The notes: generated from the letters alone by a model not told the origin. A stretch of DNA of 64,000 nt from Desulfobacterales bacterium (GCA_015231595.1 JADGBH010000015.1:1-64000); one strand, 5' to 3'. Shown: positions 7,939-17,618, numbered from the stretch's first letter. Numbers and translations are program-made.

Positions 7939-9729
7939 CTATCCTGCAAATTCCTTTTTTAAAATTTCTAAAGCTGTCGTTAACAGCGCAATATGAAGCA
8001 AATGTTTTTCAGCATACCTATTAATTTTTAATAAATGAGACATTGATTTATATGCTTGTTTGCAGTTTTCAAATGGAGGTAGTCTATTTCCTAAACGAGT
8101 ATCAATTGTTTGCAAATCAGTTTTAAATTTTGTAGCTTGGTCCCCAAAACGACGAGGATAATGAAAAGTTATTTTCATTATTAAACGCATCATAACTTCC
8201 GGTTTACCTTTTTTAAGCAATTCACGTATATCACTGTCAATTTGAGTTTGCTGCTCAGTAGCATTCATTTGTAATAAACTTGTTACTTTGTTTAATACTG
8301 GACGATTGTATTTAAAACTTTCTTTTACCCTATCCACGGCAGCATCTACGCATTCGGTTAGCGCTGTTCCCACACCTGCTCCTAAAACTGTTGACATTCC
8401 GCTTGTTGCCTGTTTTATACCATATTTAGCACCAGTGCTAATTACTGTTGTACTACCTTCAAGTAAAGCGCCTCCCTTATCCCCTTGTCTTAAAGAGCTA
8501 ATAACATTAAGTCCTGATGTTGCAAGCGCCTTTGTCTCTCCAACAAAAAAGCCTCCTTCAAGATCATCTTCAGCGATTCCCAGAACGTCCTGTACAAAAG
8601 AATCAGATGTAAGCGCACCATTAATAGTTTCTCCAAAACCACTTTCCATTGCACCTGTAACTTTCTCTAAAGCTGTATCAATTCTATTTTCCTCATCTTC
8701 ATCTAATGCAGTCACAGAAGTTGGGGGCCTGGTTAATTGCTGGAGTTTAGCAGGTTTTTTATTAACTTCTTCCAATTTATCTAAGACTGTTTGAGGAACT
8801 CCTGATACTTGGCTTGAAACCACAGTTACTTGCAAATGTGAATCATCAGGACCGTAGCAAAGATTATTAAGGTGACAATGCAAATGACTTCCAGTATAAT
8901 GAACTTGCTGCTTAATATTCAGAACTAAATTTTCAATGCTGTCCGCTGTTTTTTGAGTATGATCTGCCGCTTCATCACCCATAGTGTATAAATAGGTATC
9001 TAACCAGTCGAAATAATAAAAAATACGAGAAACTCTAATTCGAACTTTGTCATGGGGATTAGGCTTACTTTCCGATGTAAAAGCTCTCCGAAAAAGAGAA
9101 GGATTTGCACGTTTTTTGACATAAGGACTGGAGCTACCTCCTAGTCTTTTAATTTCATTGATAAAATCTATAAGAGGTATAGCGTTAACAGCGGTCGTTC
9201 CGGATTGAGGTTTGGGTAAACTTTTAACATAAGCTTTGTAGTCCTTTGGAAGCTCCCCTAAATCATATACAAGAGCATCAAGCATAGCTACAGCTATTTC
9301 TTGCGTTTGTGAATTTATATTATGTGCCTGCGGCTCTTGAGTTCTAATTGTTTGAATAACTTTTTTTTTACTTAAATCATGCTGAACCTGAGCTACTCCC
9401 TTTTTGGCTCCCCATGTTATAAGAGCAGCAGCAGCGGCAATGCCTATACCGACTGGGCCAGTTGCTGCAATTGCTGCCACAGCGACAGAAACACCAACAG
9501 CAACTCCTACTTTTGTAACAAATCCGCCAACTTTACCTCCAGCGACAGGATTTTTTAAATCTGTGTGAATAAACGTTCTTATACTATTTTTTACTCTATG
9601 TTTAACAGTCTTTTGCGCTTCATTGTTAATGTACTCATACACATCATTAAATAACTCATGTGTGCGCTGTAGAGCCTTTCTATCTTCTATAGCTTCTACA
9701 ACCACATCTGCAAACTTATTTTTCGCCAT
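7939..9729 (-). CDS. Unrecognised 596-aa protein with glycine/alanine-rich hydrophobic stretches
   Basis: I do not recognise a family. The N-terminal ~60 residues are charged and helical. Residues about 62-110 (GGKVGGFVTKVGVAVGVSVA followed by GPVGIGIAAAAALITWGAKK) form a glycine/alanine-rich hydrophobic hairpin. A second glycine-rich stretch (GAKYGIKQATSGMSTVLGAG) lies at about 440-470. The middle contains a His/Cys cluster, HLHCHLNNLC. There is no signal peptide. Glycine-zipper hairpins of this sort occur in membrane-inserting and pore-forming proteins, but that role is only a guess. The gene is less AT-rich than its neighbours, which hints at transfer. It is monocistronic, with terminators or repeats on both sides and a G8 tract as ribosome site. 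Confidence 0.6.
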   Translation of the reverse strand: MAKNKFADVVVEAIEDRKALQRTHELFNDVYEYINNEAQKTVKHRVKNSIRTFIHTDLKNPVAGGKVGGFVTKVGVAVGVSVAVAAIAATGPVGIGIAAAAALITWGAKKGVAQVQHDLSKKKVIQTIRTQEPQAHNINSQTQEIAVAMLDALVYDLGELPKDYKAYVKSLPKPQSGTTAVNAIPLIDFINEIKRLGGSSSPYVKKRANPSLFRRAFTSESKPNPHDKVRIRVSRIFYYFDWLDTYLYTMGDEAADHTQKTADSIENLVLNIKQQVHYTGSHLHCHLNNLCYGPDDSHLQVTVVSSQVSGVPQTVLDKLEEVNKKPAKLQQLTRPPTSVTALDEDEENRIDTALEKVTGAMESGFGETINGALTSDSFVQDVLGIAEDDLEGGFFVGETKALATSGLNVISSLRQGDKGGALLEGSTTVISTGAKYGIKQATSGMSTVLGAGVGTALTECVDAAVDRVKESFKYNRPVLNKVTSLLQMNATEQQTQIDSDIRELLKKGKPEVMMRLIMKITFHYPRRFGDQATKFKTDLQTIDTRLGNRLPPFENCKQAYKSMSHLLKINRYAEKHLLHIALLTTALEILKKEFAG

Positions 9730-9733
9730 ACAT

Positions 9734-9741
9734 CCCCCCCC
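9734..9741 (-). promoter_or_regulatory. G8 homopolymer serving as ribosome-binding site
   Basis: On the minus strand eight consecutive G residues, preceded by six A residues, end four bases before the ATG of the 596-aa gene. There is no other Shine-Dalgarno. Homopolymeric G tracts are prone to slippage, so tract length could alter translation initiation. The same AAAAAA-G8-AT string occurs at 7076-7091. Confidence 0.45.
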
Positions 9742-9781
9742 TTTTTTGCATAGTTTACTTAATTACATTTATTATGGTTTT

Positions 9782-9838
9782 TATAGTATAAAAAAAAAAT
9801 TTGAATTAGTCTTTATTTTCAGCCTTAACCAAATTATA
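9782..9838 (-). repeat. 80-bp dispersed element, copy E (partial)
   Basis: On the minus strand this reads TTAAGGCTGAAAATAAAGAC followed by TAATTCAAATTTTTT. That matches the middle of the 80-bp family, but both terminal TGACATAT sequences are lost. It lies between the divergent 596-aa and lipoprotein genes. Confidence 0.55.
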
Positions 9839-9913
9839 AAGCTTTAAAGGCCATAACATAAGCAATTCTAAAAAATCAATTAAAAAAATTCTATTCTCTT
9901 CATGAAATATAAA

Positions 9914-9942
9914 TTGAAAAATAAAAACTCTAATGCTATAGC
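9914..9942 (+). promoter_or_regulatory. Candidate extended -10 promoter for the lipoprotein/FadL operon
   Basis: TTGAAA (9914-9919) is followed after 17 bases by TATAGC (9937-9942), with an extended -10 TG at 9934-9935. It lies about 60 bases before the start codon at 10000. This is pattern evidence only. Confidence 0.35.
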
Positions 9943-9999
9943 CCATTTAATGGTAATAGTTATATAATTAATACTTAAAATTTTATTTTAGGGGGAGGT

Positions 10000-12900
10000 A
10001 TGAAGTCTTTTAAACAAGCTTTTTTAATGCTTATCCCGCTTTTAGCCATCTTTTATTTCTTGTCTTGTGGTGAACAGGATATTGGAGAATTTCAAGAAAA
10101 CACGTATCACGAATATGAATTTAATACAGTTGTTGACGATTATGAAGCTCTCCATGACCTTGTTTTCAGCTTAACACTTGAAGATGTCACAAAAAGCACA
10201 GTTCACTTAATCAAAAACAATAGACCCGCTTATGATGTCACACAATTTGATATCCGTAAAATGCTTCTTCATGAAGGTTATCCTGCTCAAAAAATAATTA
10301 CCCAAGGAAAAGATATACTTGGAAGGGTTATAAATCAGGATACTCTTGACGACACTTCTGAATCAACTAATTTTGCAGGGAATCTATATAGCTTTAGTGA
10401 CCTTGTAAGAGACAGTGATCTTGAATTATCCGACAATATACTTGAAATTGTAAAAAACACAAAAAAGTATAATGTAGAAGTTTTAGGAAAAGATGAGCTT
10501 GAAGAAATGCTTACTGATCATGTTGAAGATGTTATTGAAGAACGATTTGGCACTGCATTTAAAAATAACATTCAAAATCAATCTAAACTCCTAATGCAGG
10601 CAAATTATCCAATGTGGCTTGATTCAGGAGGCAGGATCGTAACAAAAAAAGATGATATTTCGTATAAAGGCGTTACAAATCTCGGTCTTGGAAATTCAGT
10701 TCAAGGTATTCAATCTCTTCTGTTTTCTTTAAACAAGCTTCTTAAAGATGAAAGTATAAAAAATGAAATTTACGATCTTATAAGAGAAGCTGGAAATATG
10801 CTCAGCATCAGCATAAAATCAGGGGACAGTAATCTTGATATTCAAGATATCATGAAAAAATTAGTTGAAGATATGGAAGATCATTTTACTAAAGGCGGAG
10901 CTGTTTATGATTCAAACCCCTATTACAGCACTAATAATACAGAAGTCTATTGCGACTCTGACTTTAGAATAACTTCAAGAGAGCTTGCTCCTGGTAATTT
11001 ACAGCTTCTTATGAGAGCTGACCGCAAAAATGCAATTATATCAGATATTGATGGGAAAAAAGTTTATCCTTTGGAACTTTTTTTGCAAAATCTTAAATTC
11101 ATTAATTTTCAACCAGATAAAGCCCGAATAGAAGAGTCATTATACGATCTAATTAATCATGATCTTTTAGGAAGAGATAGAACATCCGACCCTGCCGCTT
11201 ACCCTTTTTCTTTTCTTGAAAATTTAATTTTTACTACTGTAGTTTCTTCAAATTTTGGATGGAATAATGGAGGCACTACTGGCGAAATAATATCAGCAAA
11301 AGACCCAAGATCAACTAATGGACATGGAGAATGCACTGGTATTTTATCCATGAATGACTGCCTTTTCTGCGTTAAAACAAACCGAACCTTTGACGCTTTT
11401 GGAATTCCAGAATTAACTTTTAGGGATAGTGACCAAAATCATCTTTTTAGAAGCAGAAAAAAATTTACTGTTAAAAATAAAGATAAATTTAAATTTTATT
11501 TCAGTGAAGAATATCCAGCTACTAATTTTTTAAGCGGCGCCTGCGTTGGAGATCTTGGAGATCCTAATGGTGGGAATCCTGATGGTATTATCGGAGAGCC
11601 TACAAAAAACGGATATTGGCCATACGAACCTACAGGCATAAAAGAAGCAGGACTCGGCGGATTTACTATGGGCTGGATTATACGGGCTTGCTGGAACGGA
11701 GAGGGACCATATTATGCAAAAGAAAATATGACCCAATCTGGAAACGAATATACCTATTACAGGCCTAACGGAAAAGTCTATGCAAAAGTAATAAAAGACG
11801 ATATTTATTCTCCAGTAACATGGGAATATAATTATCCTGTTGATAAGGGGGATAAAGAAGACGACGAATCTAAAGGCCAGCGTTATAATAGATTTAAATC
11901 TTCATGGCGTTCAGATTATCTTTTAAATGTTTATACATCTGATGATTATAGTTTAACTAACGCCGGCAAAAAAACTTCTACTGAAAAATATATAGCAATA
12001 ACAAATGAGCCGACGGGTGATACCAAAATGTTTGAGCTCTCAAGCCCTAATGATTCTGCTGGATACAACGTTTACTATGAACTTATTAACGAAAATGATG
12101 CGAAACGTGAATGTGAAACCCATGAAGAAGCTCTTTACAGAAATTTTCAATGGGTTATGCTTGAAAAAAAATTTATTGAATTGATTCCGATGCACCTTGA
12201 AATAGATAAAGGCAGCTTAAAAAAAGCTGTAAAAACTTTAATCGGAGAAGGTCTTTTAGATGCACAGCTTGAAACTCCAATTAATATTATTATTGATATA
12301 CTTCCCATCCCTCTAATACAGGTTGGAACAACTGTTCTTGTTGTGGAAGGAAATGGAGTCGCTGGTCTTACTTCCTGTAGAAAATTCAGAGAAAATCATG
12401 TTTGGGCAAAAAGCGGTAAAACTGGACGTTCAACTATTCAAGGGGATTATAGAAATGAAGTAGTAGCTCATCCTTATGGTCTTTCAGTAAGTTTTGGCCC
12501 ATCTACAAAGATCGATATATCCAATCTTCTTGTTAATGACAAGGTTGTCTATAATGAAACATTAGGAGTCGGAACCCTTGTTCCAGCAATTATAGTTCAA
12601 AATGCACCTGTCCTTTACAGACTTGCTTTTCCATTAAGTAAACCTGTTACGAGAAATACTGTCAATGGAGAACCTATTATTGATTATCAGATTGGCTCAA
12701 AAGAATTTCAAGTTGGAGATGAAAATTGGCAGCAAAGAAACGCTTTAGTTCCCATACTTGTTAGTTTAGTAGCTGGATTAAGGGAATACACTGGAACCAT
12801 TAGTTCAAGCAATATTAACGCAGGAATAAGAACTTTTCTTGATGGAACTGCCCCCCTTCTAAAACCACTGATTTATTATCAAAGATATTTTGCTGATAAT

Positions 12901-14184
12901 TTTATTCCAGGAGCCGAATATTCATCAGAAGAGAATTGTCCATACCCTATAAAAACATGGAAACCAAGATTAATGGATGATCATTGGTTTTTAAAATCAA
13001 ATGCCGAATTTTATAGCTATAATAGTAAAGGAATTCCAATAGGCAACGGCGGTATGAAAAAATGGTATGGAGGAGAAGAAGAAAGGGCTTATTATCAGCC
13101 AGCTCGCTTAAAAACTATGCTGAATATGCTCATTGATTCAGATCCTTTTTCAAAAGACCCAAAAAGATGCGACGGACTTTTAGCATTTTTAACTCAATAT
13201 GAAAATGGAAAAGCTCCAAATTCAAGGCTTCTTACCCGCTTATTTAGAGTTTTATTAATTCTCGCTGGCGAAAAATATGATGATACTGTAGCTATAAACG
13301 AAAATGATAGTAATTTTGAAGATTGGGGACCAAGACGTCAGATTTTTTATGCCTTAGAACAATTACAAAGTTGTAATAAGCCAACTAAGGGAGAATACAA
13401 TAAAATAAATGAATCAAACTTTAAAAAACTTAAATATCCCCAATGGATGTTTGCTACCTATGATGCTGAAAAGAAAACTTATAAAGACGTTAGGGATGTT
13501 GATGTAATAACTGATAAAGGCCTTGATATTTCAATCGGTTCAGATGAACTTGGTATGGGATTAGCCGTATTTCCTGACGAAAGAGATCCTAAACATAAAG
13601 GATATAAAAACAAAGATTGGGATGGTTATTATCGAAATTTTAAAATGCTTACAGCTTTTATGAGCAAAAAAGGAGATACTCAAAATATTTACTATATTTT
13701 AGAAGAAGTTATAACCGTGCTTGATAAAATACTGGCTAAAATAAGTCCAACAAATGATCAGTTAAGAGCATTGATTCACACTGGAGGCATAGCCCTAACT
13801 TCTTATGATTCTTCGTTAAAAACATGGAAAACATATGACGAGGATCTTCTTAAAATAGTTCAAGAACACATGCTAAAACTTGAGCAAGTTCCACAAGGAC
13901 ATCTGCTTGAAGCAAATTCGAGGTCCATTACAGAAATGAGCGAAGGAGGCTTATTTAAATACGTTATTGATACAATGACTTCGGATTATTCATCAGAATC
14001 CATAATTAAAGATATTTATGCATTTATTTCTAAGCCGCCTGTAAGCAATTATAAATCTCAATTTTGGGACGATGTAGCTACCCTTCTTGAAGATACTGGA
14101 GATGCGATAATTGATGGGCAGAATTTTAAACCTGAAGAATTTTTCGATAACGGATTTCAATATAATGGAAATTTTGAAAAATAA
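10000..14184 (+). CDS. Large (1394-aa) predicted lipoprotein of unknown function
   Basis: The N-terminus is a lipoprotein signal: a basic start, a hydrophobic run (AFLMLIPLLAIFYF) and a lipobox FLSCG, with Cys23 as the lipidation site. The mature protein is long, acidic and aromatic-rich, with many Tyr/Trp/Asn blocks (for example PYYSTNNTEVYCDSDF). It has no enzyme motif that I recognise. One hydrophobic stretch near 760-790 (INIIIDILPIPLIQVGTTVL) could be membrane-associated or buried. A strong GGGGGAGG ribosome site precedes the ATG. The FadL-family gene begins 38 bases downstream with its own ribosome site. The pairing suggests a surface or periplasmic partner of the porin, for example in uptake of a hydrophobic compound or in envelope assembly; this is inference. 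No repeats or frameshifts were seen. Confidence 0.7.
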   Translation: MKSFKQAFLMLIPLLAIFYFLSCGEQDIGEFQENTYHEYEFNTVVDDYEALHDLVFSLTLEDVTKSTVHLIKNNRPAYDVTQFDIRKMLLHEGYPAQKIITQGKDILGRVINQDTLDDTSESTNFAGNLYSFSDLVRDSDLELSDNILEIVKNTKKYNVEVLGKDELEEMLTDHVEDVIEERFGTAFKNNIQNQSKLLMQANYPMWLDSGGRIVTKKDDISYKGVTNLGLGNSVQGIQSLLFSLNKLLKDESIKNEIYDLIREAGNMLSISIKSGDSNLDIQDIMKKLVEDMEDHFTKGGAVYDSNPYYSTNNTEVYCDSDFRITSRELAPGNLQLLMRADRKNAIISDIDGKKVYPLELFLQNLKFINFQPDKARIEESLYDLINHDLLGRDRTSDPAAYPFSFLENLIFTTVVSSNFGWNNGGTTGEIISAKDPRSTNGHGECTGILSMNDCLFCVKTNRTFDAFGIPELTFRDSDQNHLFRSRKKFTVKNKDKFKFYFSEEYPATNFLSGACVGDLGDPNGGNPDGIIGEPTKNGYWPYEPTGIKEAGLGGFTMGWIIRACWNGEGPYYAKENMTQSGNEYTYYRPNGKVYAKVIKDDIYSPVTWEYNYPVDKGDKEDDESKGQRYNRFKSSWRSDYLLNVYTSDDYSLTNAGKKTSTEKYIAITNEPTGDTKMFELSSPNDSAGYNVYYELINENDAKRECETHEEALYRNFQWVMLEKKFIELIPMHLEIDKGSLKKAVKTLIGEGLLDAQLETPINIIIDILPIPLIQVGTTVLVVEGNGVAGLTSCRKFRENHVWAKSGKTGRSTIQGDYRNEVVAHPYGLSVSFGPSTKIDISNLLVNDKVVYNETLGVGTLVPAIIVQNAPVLYRLAFPLSKPVTRNTVNGEPIIDYQIGSKEFQVGDENWQQRNALVPILVSLVAGLREYTGTISSSNINAGIRTFLDGTAPLLKPLIYYQRYFADNFIPGAEYSSEENCPYPIKTWKPRLMDDHWFLKSNAEFYSYNSKGIPIGNGGMKKWYGGEEERAYYQPARLKTMLNMLIDSDPFSKDPKRCDGLLAFLTQYENGKAPNSRLLTRLFRVLLILAGEKYDDTVAINENDSNFEDWGPRRQIFYALEQLQSCNKPTKGEYNKINESNFKKLKYPQWMFATYDAEKKTYKDVRDVDVITDKGLDISIGSDELGMGLAVFPDERDPKHKGYKNKDWDGYYRNFKMLTAFMSKKGDTQNIYYILEEVITVLDKILAKISPTNDQLRALIHTGGIALTSYDSSLKTWKTYDEDLLKIVQEHMLKLEQVPQGHLLEANSRSITEMSEGGLFKYVIDTMTSDYSSESIIKDIYAFISKPPVSNYKSQFWDDVATLLEDTGDAIIDGQNFKPEEFFDNGFQYNGNFEK

Positions 14185-14222
14185 ACCATTCATATACTAA
14201 GATTATCGGAGGGATAAATACT

Positions 14223-15596
14223 ATGAAAAAAATTTTTTTAAGCATATTTATATTATTAATATTGTTAAACAACGCCTATTGCAGTAATTTTGGAGATACC
14301 TATGGTTTTTCTCCTGTAGGCGTTTCAATGGGAAATGCAATGACAGCAATCGCCGATGATTGGTCGTCTGTATATTACAATATTTCCGGCCTTGGAAAAA
14401 CACCAAAACAAAGAACATTAAACGGGGCAAATGTATCAACCTTAAATGAGCTTGCTGTGTCTATAATATACACTAAACCAAGTTTTTATATAGATATTGC
14501 AAGAGACGGAATAGTTGGTGCTGATGATCTTGATTTTTCAGCCTTTGTGCTTGGAGTTGCAGTTGACCTTAATCATATTTATAAAATGCCATCAATAATA
14601 TCAACCGCTCGTTTAGGAGTAGGACTTGGAGCGATTCAAGGTGGATATGCAGCAAGGGTAAATGACGTTGACCTTAAAACCCATAATTTTTTAAGATACG
14701 GCAGAGAAGCTCAAAGAACCATGATTTTAACAGGAACAGGATTCGGTTTTTTTGAGGATATGTTTGGTGTAGGCATGGGCGTTAGCATGAATTTTGGTGG
14801 AGAAGGAAAAACAAAATTATCAAATGTAACAATGACTATCGATGAACAAATACCAGAAGCTCAGTCAAAAATGGATATGACAATGGTTCCAACCCTTGTA
14901 GCTGGTTTTTATTTTAGACCTGAAAAAATATTTCCCGCTGTAAAAGGCCTTGAATTTGGTTTTGCATACAGGGAAGAAAATTATATGGAAATTTATCCTT
15001 TTGAAAATGCAGCGCACATGAAAACTGGAAATTTAGCTATGTATATGACCCTTGCGATATTTGATTATTATTCACCCGATATTTTAAGCATAGGAGCCGG
15101 ATATACTTGGGGAGATACAACTGTTTCAGCTGATTTAGAAAAACAATGCTGGTCTAATTTTAGAGTTTCATCTACAAATACAATAAAATATCAATATGAA
15201 GATAATGAAGAAATTACAGAAGAGTTATCAGGAAAATCAACAGTTCCTGAATTAGATGATATTTATGTTATAAAATTTGGCTTACGTCATAACCTATCTG
15301 AATCTTTGTCATTCTTAGGAGGTTTTTATCGCCAGCCGTCTTTTGTTCCAGACGGAGCCTGCAAAGGAGAAATAAACTTTCTTGATAATGAAAAATATGT
15401 ATTTTCATGCGGTCTTCAATATTTAATGGGAAAAAAATGGGGTTTAGGAGGTCCTGTTGAATTAACAATTGGATATCAACTCCAAACTTTAAAAGAAAGA
15501 TCTATTTCAAAAGATGATCCTACAGAATATAATCCTCCTTATACTTATGGAGGAAAATGCCATACAATAATTTTAGGAACTTCAATAAAATTATAG
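14223..15596 (+). CDS. OmpP1/FadL-family outer membrane transport protein
   Basis: A 457-aa protein with a signal peptide (KKIFLSIFILLILLNNAYC), then the FadL-type plug start GVSMGNAMTAIADDWSSVYY. Alternating beta-barrel segments follow, and the terminal strand reads HTIILGTSIKL. The family forms 14-stranded outer-membrane barrels that pass long-chain fatty acids or aromatic hydrocarbons by lateral diffusion. The family's N-terminal NPA motif is here NIS (YNISGLGK), so gating may differ. A GGAGG ribosome site lies before the ATG. It follows the large lipoprotein and is probably its operon partner. A hairpin repeat lies 37 bases after the stop. Confidence 0.85.
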   Translation: MKKIFLSIFILLILLNNAYCSNFGDTYGFSPVGVSMGNAMTAIADDWSSVYYNISGLGKTPKQRTLNGANVSTLNELAVSIIYTKPSFYIDIARDGIVGADDLDFSAFVLGVAVDLNHIYKMPSIISTARLGVGLGAIQGGYAARVNDVDLKTHNFLRYGREAQRTMILTGTGFGFFEDMFGVGMGVSMNFGGEGKTKLSNVTMTIDEQIPEAQSKMDMTMVPTLVAGFYFRPEKIFPAVKGLEFGFAYREENYMEIYPFENAAHMKTGNLAMYMTLAIFDYYSPDILSIGAGYTWGDTTVSADLEKQCWSNFRVSSTNTIKYQYEDNEEITEELSGKSTVPELDDIYVIKFGLRHNLSESLSFLGGFYRQPSFVPDGACKGEINFLDNEKYVFSCGLQYLMGKKWGLGGPVELTIGYQLQTLKERSISKDDPTEYNPPYTYGGKCHTIILGTSIKL

Positions 15597-15633
15597 ACTT
15601 CAAATGCCTTAATTAAGACGACCTTAATCCTGA

Positions 15634-15683
15634 ATTCCGGGTTAAAATTGAAAAAATATTCATTTTTCAATTTTTCCCGGAAT
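15634..15683. repeat. ~50-bp hairpin repeat (also inside the 260-bp element)
   Basis: ATTCCGGG pairs with CCCGGAAT and AAAATTGAAAAA with TTTTTCAATTTT around a short TATTCA loop. A near-identical copy lies at 44087-44135 inside the transposon-like element. Here it sits between convergent genes and could terminate both. The stop codon of the minus-strand glycosyltransferase lies in its loop, so the last residues of that protein (IPGKIEK) are encoded by the repeat. Confidence 0.8.
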
Positions 15684-16436
15684 GAGATGTTTGCTTGAAC
15701 GAGATTCTAATTCCCAGAGTTTTAAATATTTCACAATAACTCCGAATGAAGAAATAACGGAAAGAACAAAGCCTTCTTTACCGTCTAAAAAACCCATATT
15801 AATGATATACATTTTAAAAAATTTTATAAATCCCCTTAAAACAGCACCTAAAAGTGTTATCTTTTTTCCCTTGTTAAACATTTGCTCAGCCGAAAGATCA
15901 GAATATTGGCCTGTTTTTGCTATGCTTGATTCTATTGTAGGATAAGTATAATGAATAATAGGAGCTTTAATTTTTCCTAAATTGCCTTGAAATTCAACAG
16001 ATTCATGGATAATATTGTCATTAAAATTACCAAATTTCCTATTAAAAAATCTAAGCTGAAAATCATTACCCCAGCAGTATTTAATCAGTTTTCCCAAATA
16101 AAAAGAATTTCTTTTTATATAATATCCGTTATATTGAGAATTTTCTAACAATTCTTTTATTTTATTTTTAAGCTCCTCTGATAGTTCTTCATCTGAATCA
16201 ATGGACAATATCCATTCATGGGACGCTGAATCAACTGCAAGTTTTTTAGTCCGACCAAATCCAAGCCAATCAGTCTTAATAATTTTACATCCATATTTTT
16301 CGCATATTTCAAAGGTTTTATCTTTTGAGCCTGAATCAACTACTATTATTTCATCAGCCCAAGAAACTGATTTTAAGCATCTTTCAATATTTTTTTCTTC
16401 ATTTAAGGTTATTATTGAAACTGATAATTTTTTCAT
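15660..16436 (-). CDS. Family 2 glycosyltransferase (WaaE/KdtX-like LPS core)
   Basis: A 258-aa cytoplasmic, membrane-peripheral GT-A enzyme. The N-terminus SVSIITLNEEKNIERCLKSV is typical of GT2, DEIIVVDSGSKDKT binds the nucleotide sugar, and SIDSDEELS carries the metal-binding DxD. The WaaE-like motifs FFNRKFGNFND and IIHE follow. A hydrophobic C-terminal segment (about 190-235) may associate with the membrane. It starts four bases after the heptosyltransferase stop, so the two form an operon for LPS inner-core assembly. The last seven codons come from the hairpin repeat at 15634-15683, so the native C-terminus has been replaced; the catalytic region is intact. Confidence 0.87.
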   Translation of the reverse strand: MKKLSVSIITLNEEKNIERCLKSVSWADEIIVVDSGSKDKTFEICEKYGCKIIKTDWLGFGRTKKLAVDSASHEWILSIDSDEELSEELKNKIKELLENSQYNGYYIKRNSFYLGKLIKYCWGNDFQLRFFNRKFGNFNDNIIHESVEFQGNLGKIKAPIIHYTYPTIESSIAKTGQYSDLSAEQMFNKGKKITLLGAVLRGFIKFFKMYIINMGFLDGKEGFVLSVISSFGVIVKYLKLWELESRSSKHLIPGKIEK

Positions 16437-16439
16437 TTT

Positions 16440-17525
16440 TTAATATTCTCTATTTAAAAGCCTTTCTACTGCATCAATAACAGTGTTGTGGGAAATTCCT
16501 TTGATGCAGGCATAAGTGTTATTAGGGCAGGTTCTGCCTCCATGTAATCCACAAGGACGGCAGGAAAGTTTTTTTTCAATAAGTATAGAATTATTTTTCC
16601 ATGGATAAAAACCAAGGGAAGGCGTAGTCGCACAAAAAACAGCGACAGTTTTAATTTTAAATGCTGACGCAATATGAAGGGACATGCTGTCATTACAAAC
16701 GGCAAGGCAAGCGTTTTTCATTATATAAAGGGCTTCATCAATTGTAGTTTCACCGGCTAAGTCTAAAATATCAAGCCCTTCTGCGACTTTATTATGAATT
16801 ATTTTATCTGATTTCGCTCCAATAAGGACAACTGAAATTTTTCTATCAATTAAATGTTTTGCAACAGCTCTAAAGCCTTTATAATCCCACATTTTAGTTT
16901 CCCATGCACTGCCTGGAACAAGAACAGCGTATTTAAAATTTTCAGAAAATTTTTTTCTTATTTTAGGAGATAATTCTTCTTTGCTTGGAGGAAACAGTCT
17001 TAAATCAGTATTAAGAGAAGATATAGGAGCCTCTGAAGATAATATTGAAAGATTACGAATAACATCGTGTTGTCTTAAATTTCTTTTTCTTGTTTCTGTA
17101 TAAAGAAAACTTAAATCAGCATCCGAAAAGCCTACGCGGATAGGAATACCTGACATTGCCAATAGCAAAGCAGTTCTGTATGACCTGTGCAAAGAATACG
17201 CTATATCAAAATTAATATCTCTTATACGTCTTCTAATATTTAAAAGACCAAAAAATCCAGACTCATCACCTCTTTTGTCATAGGATATAACTCCTTTCAG
17301 CAAAGGATCTCGAACAACAAGATTTAAAGATAATGGAGTTGTCATCATATAGATTTCAGACGAAGGATAAATCGTTTTAAGACTGGAAATAACAGGAGTT
17401 GATAGTATTGTATCCCCAAGAAAACTTGTTTGGACTAATAAAATTCGAGGGTATTTCATTTCAAACTTACAATAAATTGAAGGGCAATTTTTTGCTGTAA
17501 CTATTTGATTACTAATTGTACTCAT
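16440..17525 (-). CDS. waaF: ADP-heptose:LPS heptosyltransferase (GT9, WaaF-like)
   Basis: A roughly 361-aa GT-B enzyme of family 9. It shows the N-terminal PRILLVQTSFLGDTILSTPV motif, SLHRSYRTALLLAMSGIPIRVGF, VLVPGSAWETKMW (the nucleotide-sugar-binding PGS), and NDSMSLHIASAFKIKTVAVF near the C-terminus. It transfers heptose to the LPS inner core in the cytoplasm. Three in-frame starts are possible: 17540, 17525 and 17459. I chose 17525 because GGTGA lies seven bases upstream. The 17459 start would begin directly at the conserved KYPRILLVQT, so the extra N-terminal residues may not be real. The glycosyltransferase gene follows after four bases. Confidence 0.85.
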   Translation of the reverse strand: MSTISNQIVTAKNCPSIYCKFEMKYPRILLVQTSFLGDTILSTPVISSLKTIYPSSEIYMMTTPLSLNLVVRDPLLKGVISYDKRGDESGFFGLLNIRRRIRDINFDIAYSLHRSYRTALLLAMSGIPIRVGFSDADLSFLYTETRKRNLRQHDVIRNLSILSSEAPISSLNTDLRLFPPSKEELSPKIRKKFSENFKYAVLVPGSAWETKMWDYKGFRAVAKHLIDRKISVVLIGAKSDKIIHNKVAEGLDILDLAGETTIDEALYIMKNACLAVCNDSMSLHIASAFKIKTVAVFCATTPSLGFYPWKNNSILIEKKLSCRPCGLHGGRTCPNNTYACIKGISHNTVIDAVERLLNREY

Positions 17526-17618
17526 AAAAAAATTCACCATTTACTATTTATTTTCAATCATGGATTAATTTTAAATACTCAAGGCATCCTTTTAAAGGGC
17601 TTAAAATCAAGTTAAAAC

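Noticed and set aside
8288..8794. A 168-codon plus-strand open frame inside the 596-aa gene
   Set aside because: It is Ser/Pro/Val-rich with no ribosome site and is antisense to a longer, better-supported gene.
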